DNA from: an uncultured Clostridia bacterium | GTDB taxonomy: Bacteria; Bacillota; Clostridia; Christensenellales; DTU072 | Assembly: GCA_944372665.1 (NCBI GenBank) | Contig: CALVZV010000004.1 | Location: 1-51,816, forward strand | Length of the DNA: 51,816 nt | Direction of reading: 5' to 3' | Shown: positions 1 to 6,722 of the stretch, piece by piece | Position numbering within the stretch: the first letter of the stretch is position 1 | How the letters are laid out: every line of letters starts with the position of its first letter | Program-made: the position numbers and the translations under genes | The notes under the pieces: generated by a model | Told to the model about the DNA's origin: nothing | Seen by the model: only the letters and a program-made list of their open reading frames with translations | Databases searched by the model: none

Positions 1-2
1 AA

Positions 3-1787
3 GAAGTCGCCGTAAAACAGATCGCGATCGACGCGGCTTCCTTCAGCGACGTATACGGCAATTCTTATACCGAGGATGTTTCGCTCGGCGAATACTTCGG
101 CGGATACTTTGCCTTTAACGGCGAGTCCGTCAACGCGCTTGAGGACGGCGTCAATACCGTCGAATATACGATCTCGTCCGATTCCGCGCTTCTTCCGAAC
201 GCGGGCAGCTATATCGTTACTGTCAGCGTTTCGGGCAACTATTCGGGAGAAGCTGAACTGACTTACGTCATCGAAAAAGCCGTGATCGCTTTGAATTCGG
301 GTTACGAGTTCGCGTTCGGTTATCTGAATGCCGACAACATAGCCGACAAAGGCGTGTACGGTTCGCTGATACTCGGACTTATCGGAGGCGAGAGCGTGGA
401 TTACGCTTTGATGGCAGCTACGGACGCCGACGATCTGTACGCGGATTACCTCAAAGTCAACAGCTATACCGTTACCGTCACGCTTCCCGACGACGTAAAC
501 TATATTTTCGCTGACGGAATTTACGCTTCGTTCGTGGTCAATGTAGTAAAGGGCGAAAACGAATGGGTTTCCGAATTCGTACGCGACGACTGGACATACC
601 TGTCCGATCCTTCGGAGGCGGTAATGCCCGTGGCGAGATTCGACGCCGAATACGTTTCGGTAAAATACTATTCCGATCCCGAATATACGAACGAACTCGG
701 CGAGGACGGCTTTGCTCCGGGTATCCCTGCCGGAGTGTACTACGCGGTAGCCACGGTCGGCGGTACCGAAAACTACGGAGCGCTGAGAGGCGAATATACT
801 TTCGAGGTATTGAAACTCAACGCGATCGTGTCGGTCTCTACACCGGACGCTGAATTTGACGGCGAACCTTATGACGGTATCGGTTATTCCGTGTCCGGAG
901 CCGACGCGTCTGTTATGGGAGAGGTCAGCTGGAAATACTCTGCGGACGGCGGCGCCACCTTCACAAACGGTCTGCCCACGGACGCAGGTCACTATATCAT
1001 ACGCGTTGACGGCATCGCCAACGAAAGCGTTACCGTATATAACGGATACGAGAATTTCTACCTCACCGTCAACCCCAAGCAGATCGCATTCAAGGTAAGA
1101 CTCAATGACTTTACGGTATATTACGGCGACGAGATCGATCCCACCGAGCTTATAGCCGAGCCCGTTCCCGCTTCGGACGAATGCGGCAGCTTCAGCTATT
1201 CCGTCAAGGCGGTCAACGGCATAGGCGTAGAGTATTACGCCGGTATGCTCGCAAAATCCAAGATCACCCTCAACGTTTCCATCGACATCGACGACTCCAA
1301 CTACGTCGCGTTCATTTCCTCCGGCGAAGTGTCCTTCGAGATTCAGCCCAAGGAGATCAAACCCGAGATCGTCGTGGAAGAAGCCGTTGTCGCGGACGGC
1401 GAAGAAATCAGTATTGCCAACGGCTACGAATATACCGTAATCGACGCTATCAAGAACTATATGGCGGAATCGGGTGTCAAGCACTACGATTACGACATAT
1501 TCGTCAACGGCGCGCGCTATTCCGCTTCCGAAACGACATGGGAGCCCGGCGAGTATACCGTCAGCGTCAGTCTGTCCGGCAACCACTCCGGAAGTATGGA
1601 AATCAAGATGACCGTCGAAGAAAACGCCGATTACGCCACCGTCAGCGTCAGAGAACCGCTGACCCCGGTAGGCGAGTTCCTGAATACCATCAACCTGAAC
1701 ATGGCGGGCGCGCTTGCGATACTGTTCGCGTTCATCGTGTCCGTGGTGGTGATACTGTTCTTCGGACTCAGAAGAAAGAATAAGTAA
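3..1787 (+). CDS. Large surface protein with MBG-like beta repeats and C-terminal membrane anchor (5' truncated by window edge)
   Basis: The reading frame is open from the left edge, so only the last 594 codons are present. The visible part is a chain of beta-rich modules of about 80-100 residues. Each ends in a Gly-x-Tyr phrase (NAGSYIVTVSVSGNYSG, PAGVYYAVATVGG, DAGHYIIRVDG, PGEYTVSVSLSG) typical of MBG (mostly beta-grasp) or bacterial Ig-like extracellular modules. The end is a hydrophobic segment of about 23 residues (LAILFAFIVSVVVILFF) followed by a short basic tail (GLRRKNK). This is a stop-transfer anchor without an LPXTG sortase motif. I infer a cell-surface adhesin or stalk protein with its repeats outside and its tail in the cytoplasm. 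The N-terminus, signal peptide and any ligand-binding domain lie outside the window. A terminator follows directly, so it ends its transcription unit. Confidence 0.75.
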   Translation, partial: EVAVKQIAIDAASFSDVYGNSYTEDVSLGEYFGGYFAFNGESVNALEDGVNTVEYTISSDSALLPNAGSYIVTVSVSGNYSGEAELTYVIEKAVIALNSGYEFAFGYLNADNIADKGVYGSLILGLIGGESVDYALMAATDADDLYADYLKVNSYTVTVTLPDDVNYIFADGIYASFVVNVVKGENEWVSEFVRDDWTYLSDPSEAVMPVARFDAEYVSVKYYSDPEYTNELGEDGFAPGIPAGVYYAVATVGGTENYGALRGEYTFEVLKLNAIVSVSTPDAEFDGEPYDGIGYSVSGADASVMGEVSWKYSADGGATFTNGLPTDAGHYIIRVDGIANESVTVYNGYENFYLTVNPKQIAFKVRLNDFTVYYGDEIDPTELIAEPVPASDECGSFSYSVKAVNGIGVEYYAGMLAKSKITLNVSIDIDDSNYVAFISSGEVSFEIQPKEIKPEIVVEEAVVADGEEISIANGYEYTVIDAIKNYMAESGVKHYDYDIFVNGARYSASETTWEPGEYTVSVSLSGNHSGSMEIKMTVEENADYATVSVREPLTPVGEFLNTINLNMAGALAILFAFIVSVVVILFFGLRRKNK

Positions 1788-1803
1788 CCGAACGCGCAGT
1801 GCG

Positions 1804-1837
1804 AAAAAAGCAGGGCGGCAGCGCCTTGCTTTTTTTT
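1804..1837. terminator. Rho-independent terminator after the surface-protein gene
   Basis: A 14-bp stem with one G-U pair (GCAGGGCG / CGCCTTGC extended by A/T runs) and a GCAG loop is flanked by A6 on the left and T8 on the right. Because both flanks form U-tracts it can act in both directions, serving the surface-protein gene on + and possibly readthrough from the DUF4364 gene on -. Confidence 0.85.
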
Positions 1838-1880
1838 GCCGACGGCAGCGGCAGTCGGCAGGGAAATACGTGATACCTAA

Positions 1881-1900
1881 AACCGCCCATCCGGGCGGTT
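1881..1900 (-). terminator. Hairpin at the 3' end of the DUF4364 gene
   Basis: AACCGCCC and GGGCGGTT form a perfect 8-bp stem with a 4-nt loop, starting 4 nt after the DUF4364 stop codon on the minus strand. On that strand it is followed by only a short U-run (TTTTAGG), so it is a weaker terminator that may work with the stronger hairpin at 1804-1837. Confidence 0.65.
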
Positions 1901-1904
1901 GAAG

Positions 1905-2435
1905 TCAGTTATCAAGCAGTATTTCGTGTACGGATCGGTAAAACTCGGGCGCCGTTTCGCCCCAGGAATTGCGTATGCTCACCGCCAGCGCTCTGGAATC
2001 GACGATCAGCTTTAATTCCAGCACCACTTTTTTCAGATCCTGGATTTTCAGCACCACCGTGAACGTGCCGTCGGAATTGCGGTAAAAATCGGAAACGAAT
2101 TCCTGTTTTTTGCGGTATTCCAGACGGTTGTTTTTGATAAAAGCGGTTATTTCTTCGCGCAGCGACAGCGGCAGCTCGTTGTAAAAATAGGCTATGCAGC
2201 TCCTGCCGTCGGCGGTGATCTTCAACAGCGATACGTTGTTGCCGGGAAGCGTGGTCCTGACTATAAAACCGCTCTTTATCAGCTCGTTCAGGACCTGTTT
2301 GCAATACAAATAACGGACCCAGCTGTTTTCCGTACAGCAAATGGAGAGGAGTGCGTCCTCCGTCAGAGGCATTTCGAATTTCTCCATTACGAAAAGCACC
2401 AGCAGCTTATTGTTCGTCGTTTGGTCGTCCGTCAT
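1905..2435 (-). CDS. DUF4364 family protein (putative winged-helix regulator)
   Basis: This 176-residue protein has the recognisable DUF4364 layout. It begins with the typical opening (TNNKLLVLFVMEKFEMPLTE), then a helix-rich part resembling a winged-helix DNA-binding domain to about residue 80 (LKITADGRSCIAYF). A mixed alpha/beta C-terminal half ends in the characteristic SIRNSWGETAPEFYRSVHEILL. Members are widespread in Clostridia and are thought to be transcriptional regulators, but the target is unknown and nothing here reveals it. The start is supported by a GAGG Shine-Dalgarno sequence and an extended -10 promoter just upstream. It is a single-gene unit, with hairpins downstream. Confidence 0.8.
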   Translation of the reverse strand: MTDDQTTNNKLLVLFVMEKFEMPLTEDALLSICCTENSWVRYLYCKQVLNELIKSGFIVRTTLPGNNVSLLKITADGRSCIAYFYNELPLSLREEITAFIKNNRLEYRKKQEFVSDFYRNSDGTFTVVLKIQDLKKVVLELKLIVDSRALAVSIRNSWGETAPEFYRSVHEILLDN

Positions 2436-2461
2436 TTTTTCCTCTTTTGATAGCGGATTTT

Positions 2462-2490
2462 ATTATATCATACATTACCGTCTATTTGTC
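2462..2490 (-). promoter_or_regulatory. Extended -10 promoter of the DUF4364 gene
   Basis: Read on the minus strand, TATAAT (2467-2462) is preceded by TGA, giving an extended -10 (TGATATAAT). A weak -35 (GACAAA, 2490-2485) lies 17 nt upstream. The distance to the ATG leaves room for a leader with the GAGG ribosome site. Confidence 0.6.
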
Positions 2491-2497
2491 GGCCGCG

Positions 2498-2535
2498 GAA
2501 AAAATTGTTCCCCGAATCAACTTATATCCGGGGAA
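2498..2535 (-). terminator. Terminator of the M20 peptidase gene
   Basis: On the minus strand TTCCCCG and CGGGGAA form a 7-bp stem around a 14-nt loop, followed by CAATTTTTTT. It sits about 60 nt past the stop codon of the upstream M20 peptidase gene and separates that unit from the DUF4364 promoter. Confidence 0.6.
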
Positions 2536-2597
2536 ATTTATACCATATATTGTGGTTTGAGATCGGAAGCTTCACTATCGGAAAAGCATGCCGATTT

Positions 2598-4052
2598 TTA
2601 TAAACAAGTGTTCTCGTACAGTCTTAGGAAGAAGCGCGTGCCCTCAGCCAGCATATCTATATCCTGCCTTTCGTTAAGCCCGTGAATGCGGTTTGCGTCC
2701 TCCACGCTTTTTTCAAAAGGCGTAAAACGGTAAACGTTATCGGTCAGATTGTAATAGTGCTTGGCGTCCGAAGCGGCTATAAACGGATAGGGTGCGACTA
2801 TGTATCCGGAAAATACTTCGCCGATAGTCTTTTTCAGCATCGCATAAGCCTCGGAAGAAGTGTCCGAAACGGGAGAGGGGTCTATGCTGCCCTCCAGAGT
2901 CGATATCTCGACGTGTTTTCCGACGGTCTTTTGAATGTGCGCCTGAACGCTTTGTACGCTTTCTCCGGTATTTATGCGCGCGTTTACAGTGCCCTCGGCC
3001 ACCCCAGGCAGCGTGTTGGGCGTGGACGCGCCTTCCGCCTGCGTGGGCGCAAGCGTCGTGCGCATCAGACAGTTAGTGAACGGACTTACAAGGCAGAGCA
3101 GGGGCTTTAACAGCGGCGAAAGTATGTCGCGGTTTGCAAGAGCAAGCTTGAAAGGGAAGTTCATATGCGGCGCCAGCGCTGCGAACATCTCTTTTGTCGG
3201 CTTTGTCCAATGGGGGCGCATTTTATGCTTTTCAACCTTGTATATCGCTTCGGCAAGCATGCCCACGGCGGTGCGCCTGGTGGGAGCGGAAGCGTGTCCG
3301 CCGTCCTTTTTGACCTTGAGGATATAATCGGCATACCCTTTTTCGCAGGTGCCGACCAGCGCGATTTTTTTGTCGATACCCAGTATCTTTCCGTCCAGTA
3401 CGGTGCCGCCTTCGTCGATAACGTATTCCAGCCGAACGCCGCTGTTTTCGAGATATTTGCTGATCTCGTACGCTCCGTAGGTGCCGCGCAGCTCCTCGTC
3501 GTGACCGAAACAGAACAAAATAGTGCGGCGCGGGCGCTTGCCTTCCGTCAACAGTATTTCCAGCCCCTCCAAAGCCGCTATCATCTGCGACTTCATGTCC
3601 TGGGAGCCTCTGCCGTAAACGTAGCCGTCGCGTATTTCGCCGCCGAACGGATCGGCTTCCCAGCCCTCTGGATCCGCGGGCACGACGTCCTGATGCGCCA
3701 ATACCGCCGCGGGTAGCAGCGTTTCGTCGCTGCCTTTTATTTTATATATGACGGCGTACTTGTTGACGAGTATTTTTTCGGCGTTTTCCGTCACTTTCGG
3801 GAAGACGCTTTCGATATATCTCTGATATTCGTAAAATACGCTGCCGTCCGCGTCGTTGTCGGGCAGGGTGACGGTTTTGATCCTGACGGCTCCGGAAAGT
3901 TTTTCGGCAACGGCGTGCTTGTCGATCTCGTGAGGCACGTATTCCGAATCCTCGATTTTGGGCTTTTTGACTGCCAACGCGCGTGCGACTGTTACCGATA
4001 TAAACAATACCGCCAAAGCCAGGAGCGTGTATCCGATTATCTGTCCTGCCAT
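2598..4052 (-). CDS. Membrane-anchored M20 family metallopeptidase (CPS1/PM20D1-like)
   Basis: This 484-residue protein has an N-terminal transmembrane helix (about residues 5-25) followed by an M20 zinc peptidase domain. The metal and catalytic signature is visible: H120-x-D122 in LAHQDVVPADPEGW, D152 in GRGSQDMKSQ, the Glu pair in FGHDEELRG (186-187), a second Asp/Glu in VIDEGG, and a His in the C-terminal ASDAKHYY. The phrases W..DPFGG, GRG..D.K and GHDEE..G match the yeast carboxypeptidase S / PM20D1 branch rather than DapE or PepT. The expected activity is hydrolysis of a peptide or N-acyl amino acid at the membrane surface; the substrate is unknown. A GGAGG ribosome site precedes the ATG. 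It is monocistronic with its own terminator. Confidence 0.85.
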   Translation of the reverse strand: MAGQIIGYTLLALAVLFISVTVARALAVKKPKIEDSEYVPHEIDKHAVAEKLSGAVRIKTVTLPDNDADGSVFYEYQRYIESVFPKVTENAEKILVNKYAVIYKIKGSDETLLPAAVLAHQDVVPADPEGWEADPFGGEIRDGYVYGRGSQDMKSQMIAALEGLEILLTEGKRPRRTILFCFGHDEELRGTYGAYEISKYLENSGVRLEYVIDEGGTVLDGKILGIDKKIALVGTCEKGYADYILKVKKDGGHASAPTRRTAVGMLAEAIYKVEKHKMRPHWTKPTKEMFAALAPHMNFPFKLALANRDILSPLLKPLLCLVSPFTNCLMRTTLAPTQAEGASTPNTLPGVAEGTVNARINTGESVQSVQAHIQKTVGKHVEISTLEGSIDPSPVSDTSSEAYAMLKKTIGEVFSGYIVAPYPFIAASDAKHYYNLTDNVYRFTPFEKSVEDANRIHGLNERQDIDMLAEGTRFFLRLYENTCL

Positions 4053-4340
4053 AACAATACCTCCGTAACGAACTATATATTAAATTTTATAACATTCGGT
4101 ATATAAAATCAATACGCTTCCCGATCATACCGCCAAGGCGCATATTTTTCGGCGGTCAAACGGGCGGCGACGTTGCAATATGCCGAAAACATTCCGCAGC
4201 GAAACACCTAAAACCGTTAAAACCTGCGTTTACGGTATACCTAAAGTATCCCTGAAAAGGGGTTTCAAACTGTCCGAAAAAATCGGAAATTCGTACTTTG
4301 CGTTCCGCCGCGTGCGAAATTTGTCGATTTTATTAAGAAC

Positions 4341-4385
4341 TTATACACATTTTAACGGGGTTATCAACATAAAATTGTTGATAAC
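4341..4385. repeat. DnaA-box-like cluster with a perfect 10-bp inverted repeat
   Basis: TTATACACA at 4341-4349 fits the DnaA box consensus TTATNCACA exactly. GTTATCAACA (4360-4369) and its perfect inverse TGTTGATAAC (4376-4385), separated by TAAAAT, each contain TTATCAACA, one base from the classical TTATCCACA. Three such 9-mers in 45 nt suggest a DnaA-binding regulatory or titration site. It could also be a dyad operator for another protein. Confidence 0.45.
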
Positions 4386-4441
4386 TCAGTTGAAAAGTCG
4401 TTCAAAGCGAAATTGGCGGGTAAAACGCCGTGCGCATTCGA

Positions 4442-4471
4442 CGTTTCGGCTCCCGAAACGGCGTTAAATTT
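4442..4471 (+). terminator. Terminator-like hairpin without an assigned upstream gene
   Basis: CGTTTCGG and CCGAAACG make a perfect 8-bp stem with a CTC loop, followed by GCGTTAAATTTTTT. An alternative outer pairing exists between AACGCCG (4424-4430) and CGGCGTT (4459-4465). No convincing gene ends here, so it may close a small RNA or be incidental. Confidence 0.4.
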
Positions 4472-4607
4472 TTTGGGTGCCTGTATGCGGCAAAATTGAC
4501 CGGTCGAAGTCTGACGCCGCCGTTATAAGTCGCTTTGTCCTGAGCCGATCTTGACCGCATAAAGCGCCGCGTAAGTGCGAAATCGTTAATTTTGTACCTT
4601 TAAAAAG

Positions 4608-4637
4608 TTGTTTTTTCCAAGGTATAAGGGGTAGAAT
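4608..4637 (+). promoter_or_regulatory. Putative SigA-type promoter of the ZIP transporter gene
   Basis: TTGTTT (4608-4613), an 18-nt spacer and TAGAAT (4632-4637) lie 29 nt before the ATG, leaving a short leader that contains the GGAGAGG ribosome site. The match is moderate. Confidence 0.4.
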
Positions 4638-4666
4638 ATTTGCGTACGGAAAGGAGAGGTATTTAT

Positions 4667-5452
4667 ATGACCAACGTCGAAATCACCATACTCGGTTTTT
4701 CCATCATTTTTGCGGCGACAACATTGGGCGCGGCAATGGTTTTCTTGTTCAAAAAAGAAATTACCCCCAAGCTGAATACCGTTATTCTCGGTTTTGCCGC
4801 CGGCGTCATGGTGGCTGCAAGTATCTGGTCCTTGCTTTTGCCGTCGCTGGAAGGAGCTTCTGACTGGGAAAACCTGGCGTTCGTGCCCGCGCTTATAGGA
4901 TTTCTGGCAGGCGGTTTGTTCATGGTGGTCATAGACAAAATCGTGCCGCACCTTCATAAAAGCGGTACGGACGAGGGTCTCAGAAACAATTTCAAGAAAA
5001 CGACAAAGCTGTTCATGGCCGTTACCATACACAATATTCCCGAAGGTCTTGCGGTCGGCTTTGCTTTCGGCGGCGCTTTTGCGGACGGTTCCACCGCGGC
5101 GTTCATGGGCGCTCTGGGGCTGGCTATAGGCATGTCCATACAGAATTTCCCCGAAGGCGCTGCTGTCGCGCTGCCTATGCGCGCCGTTACGGGCAGCAAG
5201 TGGAAATCCTTTATATACGGTACCGCTACGGGCATCGTAGAACCCATATTCGCGGTGGTGGGTTATTTCCTGGCGGCGTCGTTAAGCGTGGCGCAGCCCT
5301 GGTTTTTGGCGTTTGCGGCGGGTCTTATGATATTCGTCGTTGCCGAGGATCTTATCCCCGACGCGCACATGGAAGAAAATTCGCATCTCGGCACATGGGG
5401 CGTAATGGTGGGCTTCGCGCTGATGATGGTGCTGGAAGTCGCGCTCGGTTAA
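4667..5452 (+). CDS. ZIP family divalent metal transporter (GufA/ZupT-like)
   Basis: This 261-residue integral membrane protein has about eight hydrophobic segments. The two signature helices of the ZIP family are clear: HNIPEGLAVGFAFG (from about residue 122, TM4) and IQNFPEGAAVALP (from about residue 157, TM5), whose His, Asn, Glu and Gln residues line the metal path. A loop after TM3 carries PHLHKSG. The family moves Zn2+, Fe2+ or related divalent cations into the cytoplasm; the exact ion cannot be read here. I start at the ATG at 4667 because AAAGGAGAGG lies 6 nt upstream. The in-frame TTG at 4640 would put that Shine-Dalgarno inside the gene. The gene stands alone, with a promoter in front and a terminator behind. 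Confidence 0.87.
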   Translation: MTNVEITILGFSIIFAATTLGAAMVFLFKKEITPKLNTVILGFAAGVMVAASIWSLLLPSLEGASDWENLAFVPALIGFLAGGLFMVVIDKIVPHLHKSGTDEGLRNNFKKTTKLFMAVTIHNIPEGLAVGFAFGGAFADGSTAAFMGALGLAIGMSIQNFPEGAAVALPMRAVTGSKWKSFIYGTATGIVEPIFAVVGYFLAASLSVAQPWFLAFAAGLMIFVVAEDLIPDAHMEENSHLGTWGVMVGFALMMVLEVALG

Positions 5453-5458
5453 AGACGG

Positions 5459-5479
5459 AACGCCCCGGAAGGGGCGTTT
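5459..5479 (+). terminator. Rho-independent terminator of the ZIP gene
   Basis: AACGCCCC and GGGGCGTT form a perfect 8-bp stem around a GGAA tetraloop, followed by TGTTATT. It begins 7 nt after the ZIP stop codon. Confidence 0.8.
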
Positions 5480-5812
5480 GTTATTGCATGGCTAAGTAAC
5501 GCCAATATGGTTTATGCGCGATAAAACCTATTTATTGTTTGTCTTTTCGGGTCGGATAGGATTTTCGGGTTTTTGACGGGAATACATTTGAATATGCGGT
5601 GAAGCACACGCTCCCCGAAGGGTGTTTGAATTTTGTGCTGCGCTGAACGTCGGTAAGATTATACGTTCCTGACGATATGCGTAAAACCGCGTTATTACAT
5701 ATAAACCGGTAAAACGGCTGTAATTAAAATGAATTTTATTTATAACAGTCATTGAAAACAAACCGTAGATGTACATAAACAGGTACATCCGTATTTTTTG
5801 TCGCACTCAAAC
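5480..5812. other. Non-coding stretch upstream of the phage-like operon
   Basis: I see no credible gene in this stretch. A 92-codon frame on the minus strand (5528-5806) has no ribosome site and low-complexity composition. The only clear structure is an inverted repeat GATGTAC / GTACATC (5768-5774 and 5783-5789) with an 8-nt spacer, followed by TATTTTTTG, 23 nt before the -35 of the phage-like operon. It could be an operator, or a weak terminator insulating the operon. No tRNA, direct repeat or integration site was recognised here. Confidence 0.45.
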
Positions 5813-5841
5813 TTGACTTTCGGTTATACGGATGCTATATT
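5813..5841 (+). promoter_or_regulatory. SigA-type promoter of the phage-like operon
   Basis: TTGACT (5813-5818), a 17-nt spacer and TATATT (5836-5841) give a near-consensus promoter with predicted start near 5848, immediately before the LexA box. A GGAGG-containing leader then leads to the ATG at 5892. Confidence 0.8.
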
Positions 5842-5848
5842 GAAAAAG

Positions 5849-5862
5849 CGAACAAATGTTCG
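5849..5862. promoter_or_regulatory. LexA/DinR (SOS) box overlapping the transcription start of the phage-like operon
   Basis: CGAACAAATGTTCG is a perfect dyad with arms CGAAC / GTTCG and a 4-nt centre. The Bacillus and Clostridia LexA consensus is CGAACNNNNGTTCG, and the internal AAAT also fits the RNRY preference. It begins 7 nt after the -10 hexamer, where bound LexA would block initiation. I infer DNA-damage induction of the operon. Confidence 0.8.
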
Positions 5863-5891
5863 TAAATTAGAAACGATAAGGAGGAAGACAG

Positions 5892-6398
5892 ATGCTTTCC
5901 GCCGGTTTGGCAGAAATCGTATTGACGGTATATCCTGAACTGGATAAGCTGGGGAAAATTTACCGCGCCAGGGCGGATAAATGTCTCAGTTTCGAATACA
6001 ACACCGAGGGGCGCGACGCGGCGCATATATTCGACGAATATTTTTCCGCTTCGGATATGTGCGAGAGTATTAAGCAATTCAAGCTGTGCATGGATACGGC
6101 GCTTAAAATCCTTTCCGAATCGGAACGCGAAGTGATATGCAGCGTTTATTTCAGAAAGGAAACTCTCGGTGCCGGCTGCAAACGGTTGGGTCTGGATGTT
6201 TCGCGATTCAGGTATCTGAGAGGCAAATGCCTTAAAAAGGTGCGCGCTTATATAGAGATCCTGGGCTTCGGCGAAGAAAGGATTTTAAACTGCTTCGACT
6301 CCGAGCCCGATTTTATATCGGCGGCGCGTGAAGTGGAAAAGCGCAAAAGCGCGGGAGCGCGTTTTAATACGGCGAAAAAAGCCATCAAGTCCGTATAA
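5892..6398 (+). CDS. Phage late-operon regulator-like protein with sigma-region-4-type HTH
   Basis: This 168-residue protein is the first gene of the SOS-controlled operon, preceded by AAGGAGGAAG. Residues about 75-125 (LSESEREVICSVYFRKETL, then GAGCKRLGLDVSRFRYLRGK) have the spacing of a sigma-70 region 4 or ArpU/RinA-like helix-turn-helix: a helix, a turn at the Gly-Leu, and a basic recognition helix ending in CLKKVRAYIE. Genes of this type commonly precede terminase genes in Firmicute phages and activate late transcription. I infer a transcription regulator of the packaging genes. The N-terminal 70 residues are not recognised and the C-terminus is a basic tail. It could instead be a structural HTH protein with no regulatory role. 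Confidence 0.55.
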   Translation: MLSAGLAEIVLTVYPELDKLGKIYRARADKCLSFEYNTEGRDAAHIFDEYFSASDMCESIKQFKLCMDTALKILSESEREVICSVYFRKETLGAGCKRLGLDVSRFRYLRGKCLKKVRAYIEILGFGEERILNCFDSEPDFISAAREVEKRKSAGARFNTAKKAIKSV

Positions 6399-6416
6399 AG
6401 GCGGCGGAGGAGAAGC

Positions 6417-6722
6417 ATGAAAAAAAACAAGCCGACCGACAAGGAAAGGGTGCTGAACGGACTGCAGCGCCGCGCCGAAGGGCTGGAAGCCGAAGAGCGC
6501 ATAGTTGAGTACGTGCTGGACGAGGACGGAACCAGGCGCGCCGTAAAGGAAAAGACGCAATATAAATATTATCCGCCCGACGTTGCTGCGGCCAAAGCGT
6601 GTCTGGAGCTTACCAAGACGGAGGACGCTTTTTCGGCACTGAGCGACGAAGATATCGAAAGGGAAAAGCTCAGGCTGTTGCGCGAGCTTGAAAATCTGTC
6701 CATAAACGCTCAGTCCTCGTAG
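6417..6722 (+). CDS. Putative terminase small subunit (partial-domain type)
   Basis: This 101-residue charged helical protein starts 18 nt after the regulator, behind GGCGGAGGAG. The phrase YYPPDVAAAKACLELTK followed by LSDEDIEREKLRLLRELENL resembles the C-terminal part of small terminase proteins of Clostridia phages, which often read PPD..A.K..LEL...Y.DLSDEELE. It lacks an obvious N-terminal DNA-binding HTH, which might be supplied by the preceding gene. Its place directly before the terminase block supports a role in DNA recognition or in loading the large terminase. The last 13 nt overlap, tail to tail, the minus-strand gene that follows. Confidence 0.5.
   Translation: MKKNKPTDKERVLNGLQRRAEGLEAEERIVEYVLDEDGTRRAVKEKTQYKYYPPDVAAAKACLELTKTEDAFSALSDEDIEREKLRLLRELENLSINAQSS

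Larger units (their letters stand above)
4053..4666. other. 614-nt intergenic region between the M20 peptidase and ZIP genes
   Basis: This gap separates two divergent genes. It holds three DnaA-box-like 9-mers including a perfect inverted repeat (4341-4385), a terminator-shaped hairpin (4442-4471) with no recognised gene in front of it, and the putative ZIP promoter (4608-4637). An open frame at 4180-4467 exists but has no ribosome site and a composition I do not trust as coding. The position of the hairpin leaves open an unannotated + strand transcript between about 4100 and 4470. Confidence 0.5.

Noticed and set aside
4341-4385. Replication origin
   Set aside because: No dnaA, dnaN or AT-rich unwinding region nearby; three boxes are too few. 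Kept only as a regulatory or titration candidate.
4180-4467. 95-codon open frame between the M20 peptidase and ZIP genes
   Set aside because: No ribosome site, very basic low-information sequence, stop codon inside the orphan hairpin, and it runs through the DnaA-like dyad.
5528-5806. 92-codon minus-strand frame upstream of the phage-like operon
   Set aside because: No ribosome site or promoter and no recognisable domain; it crosses the AT-rich control region and the inverted repeat.
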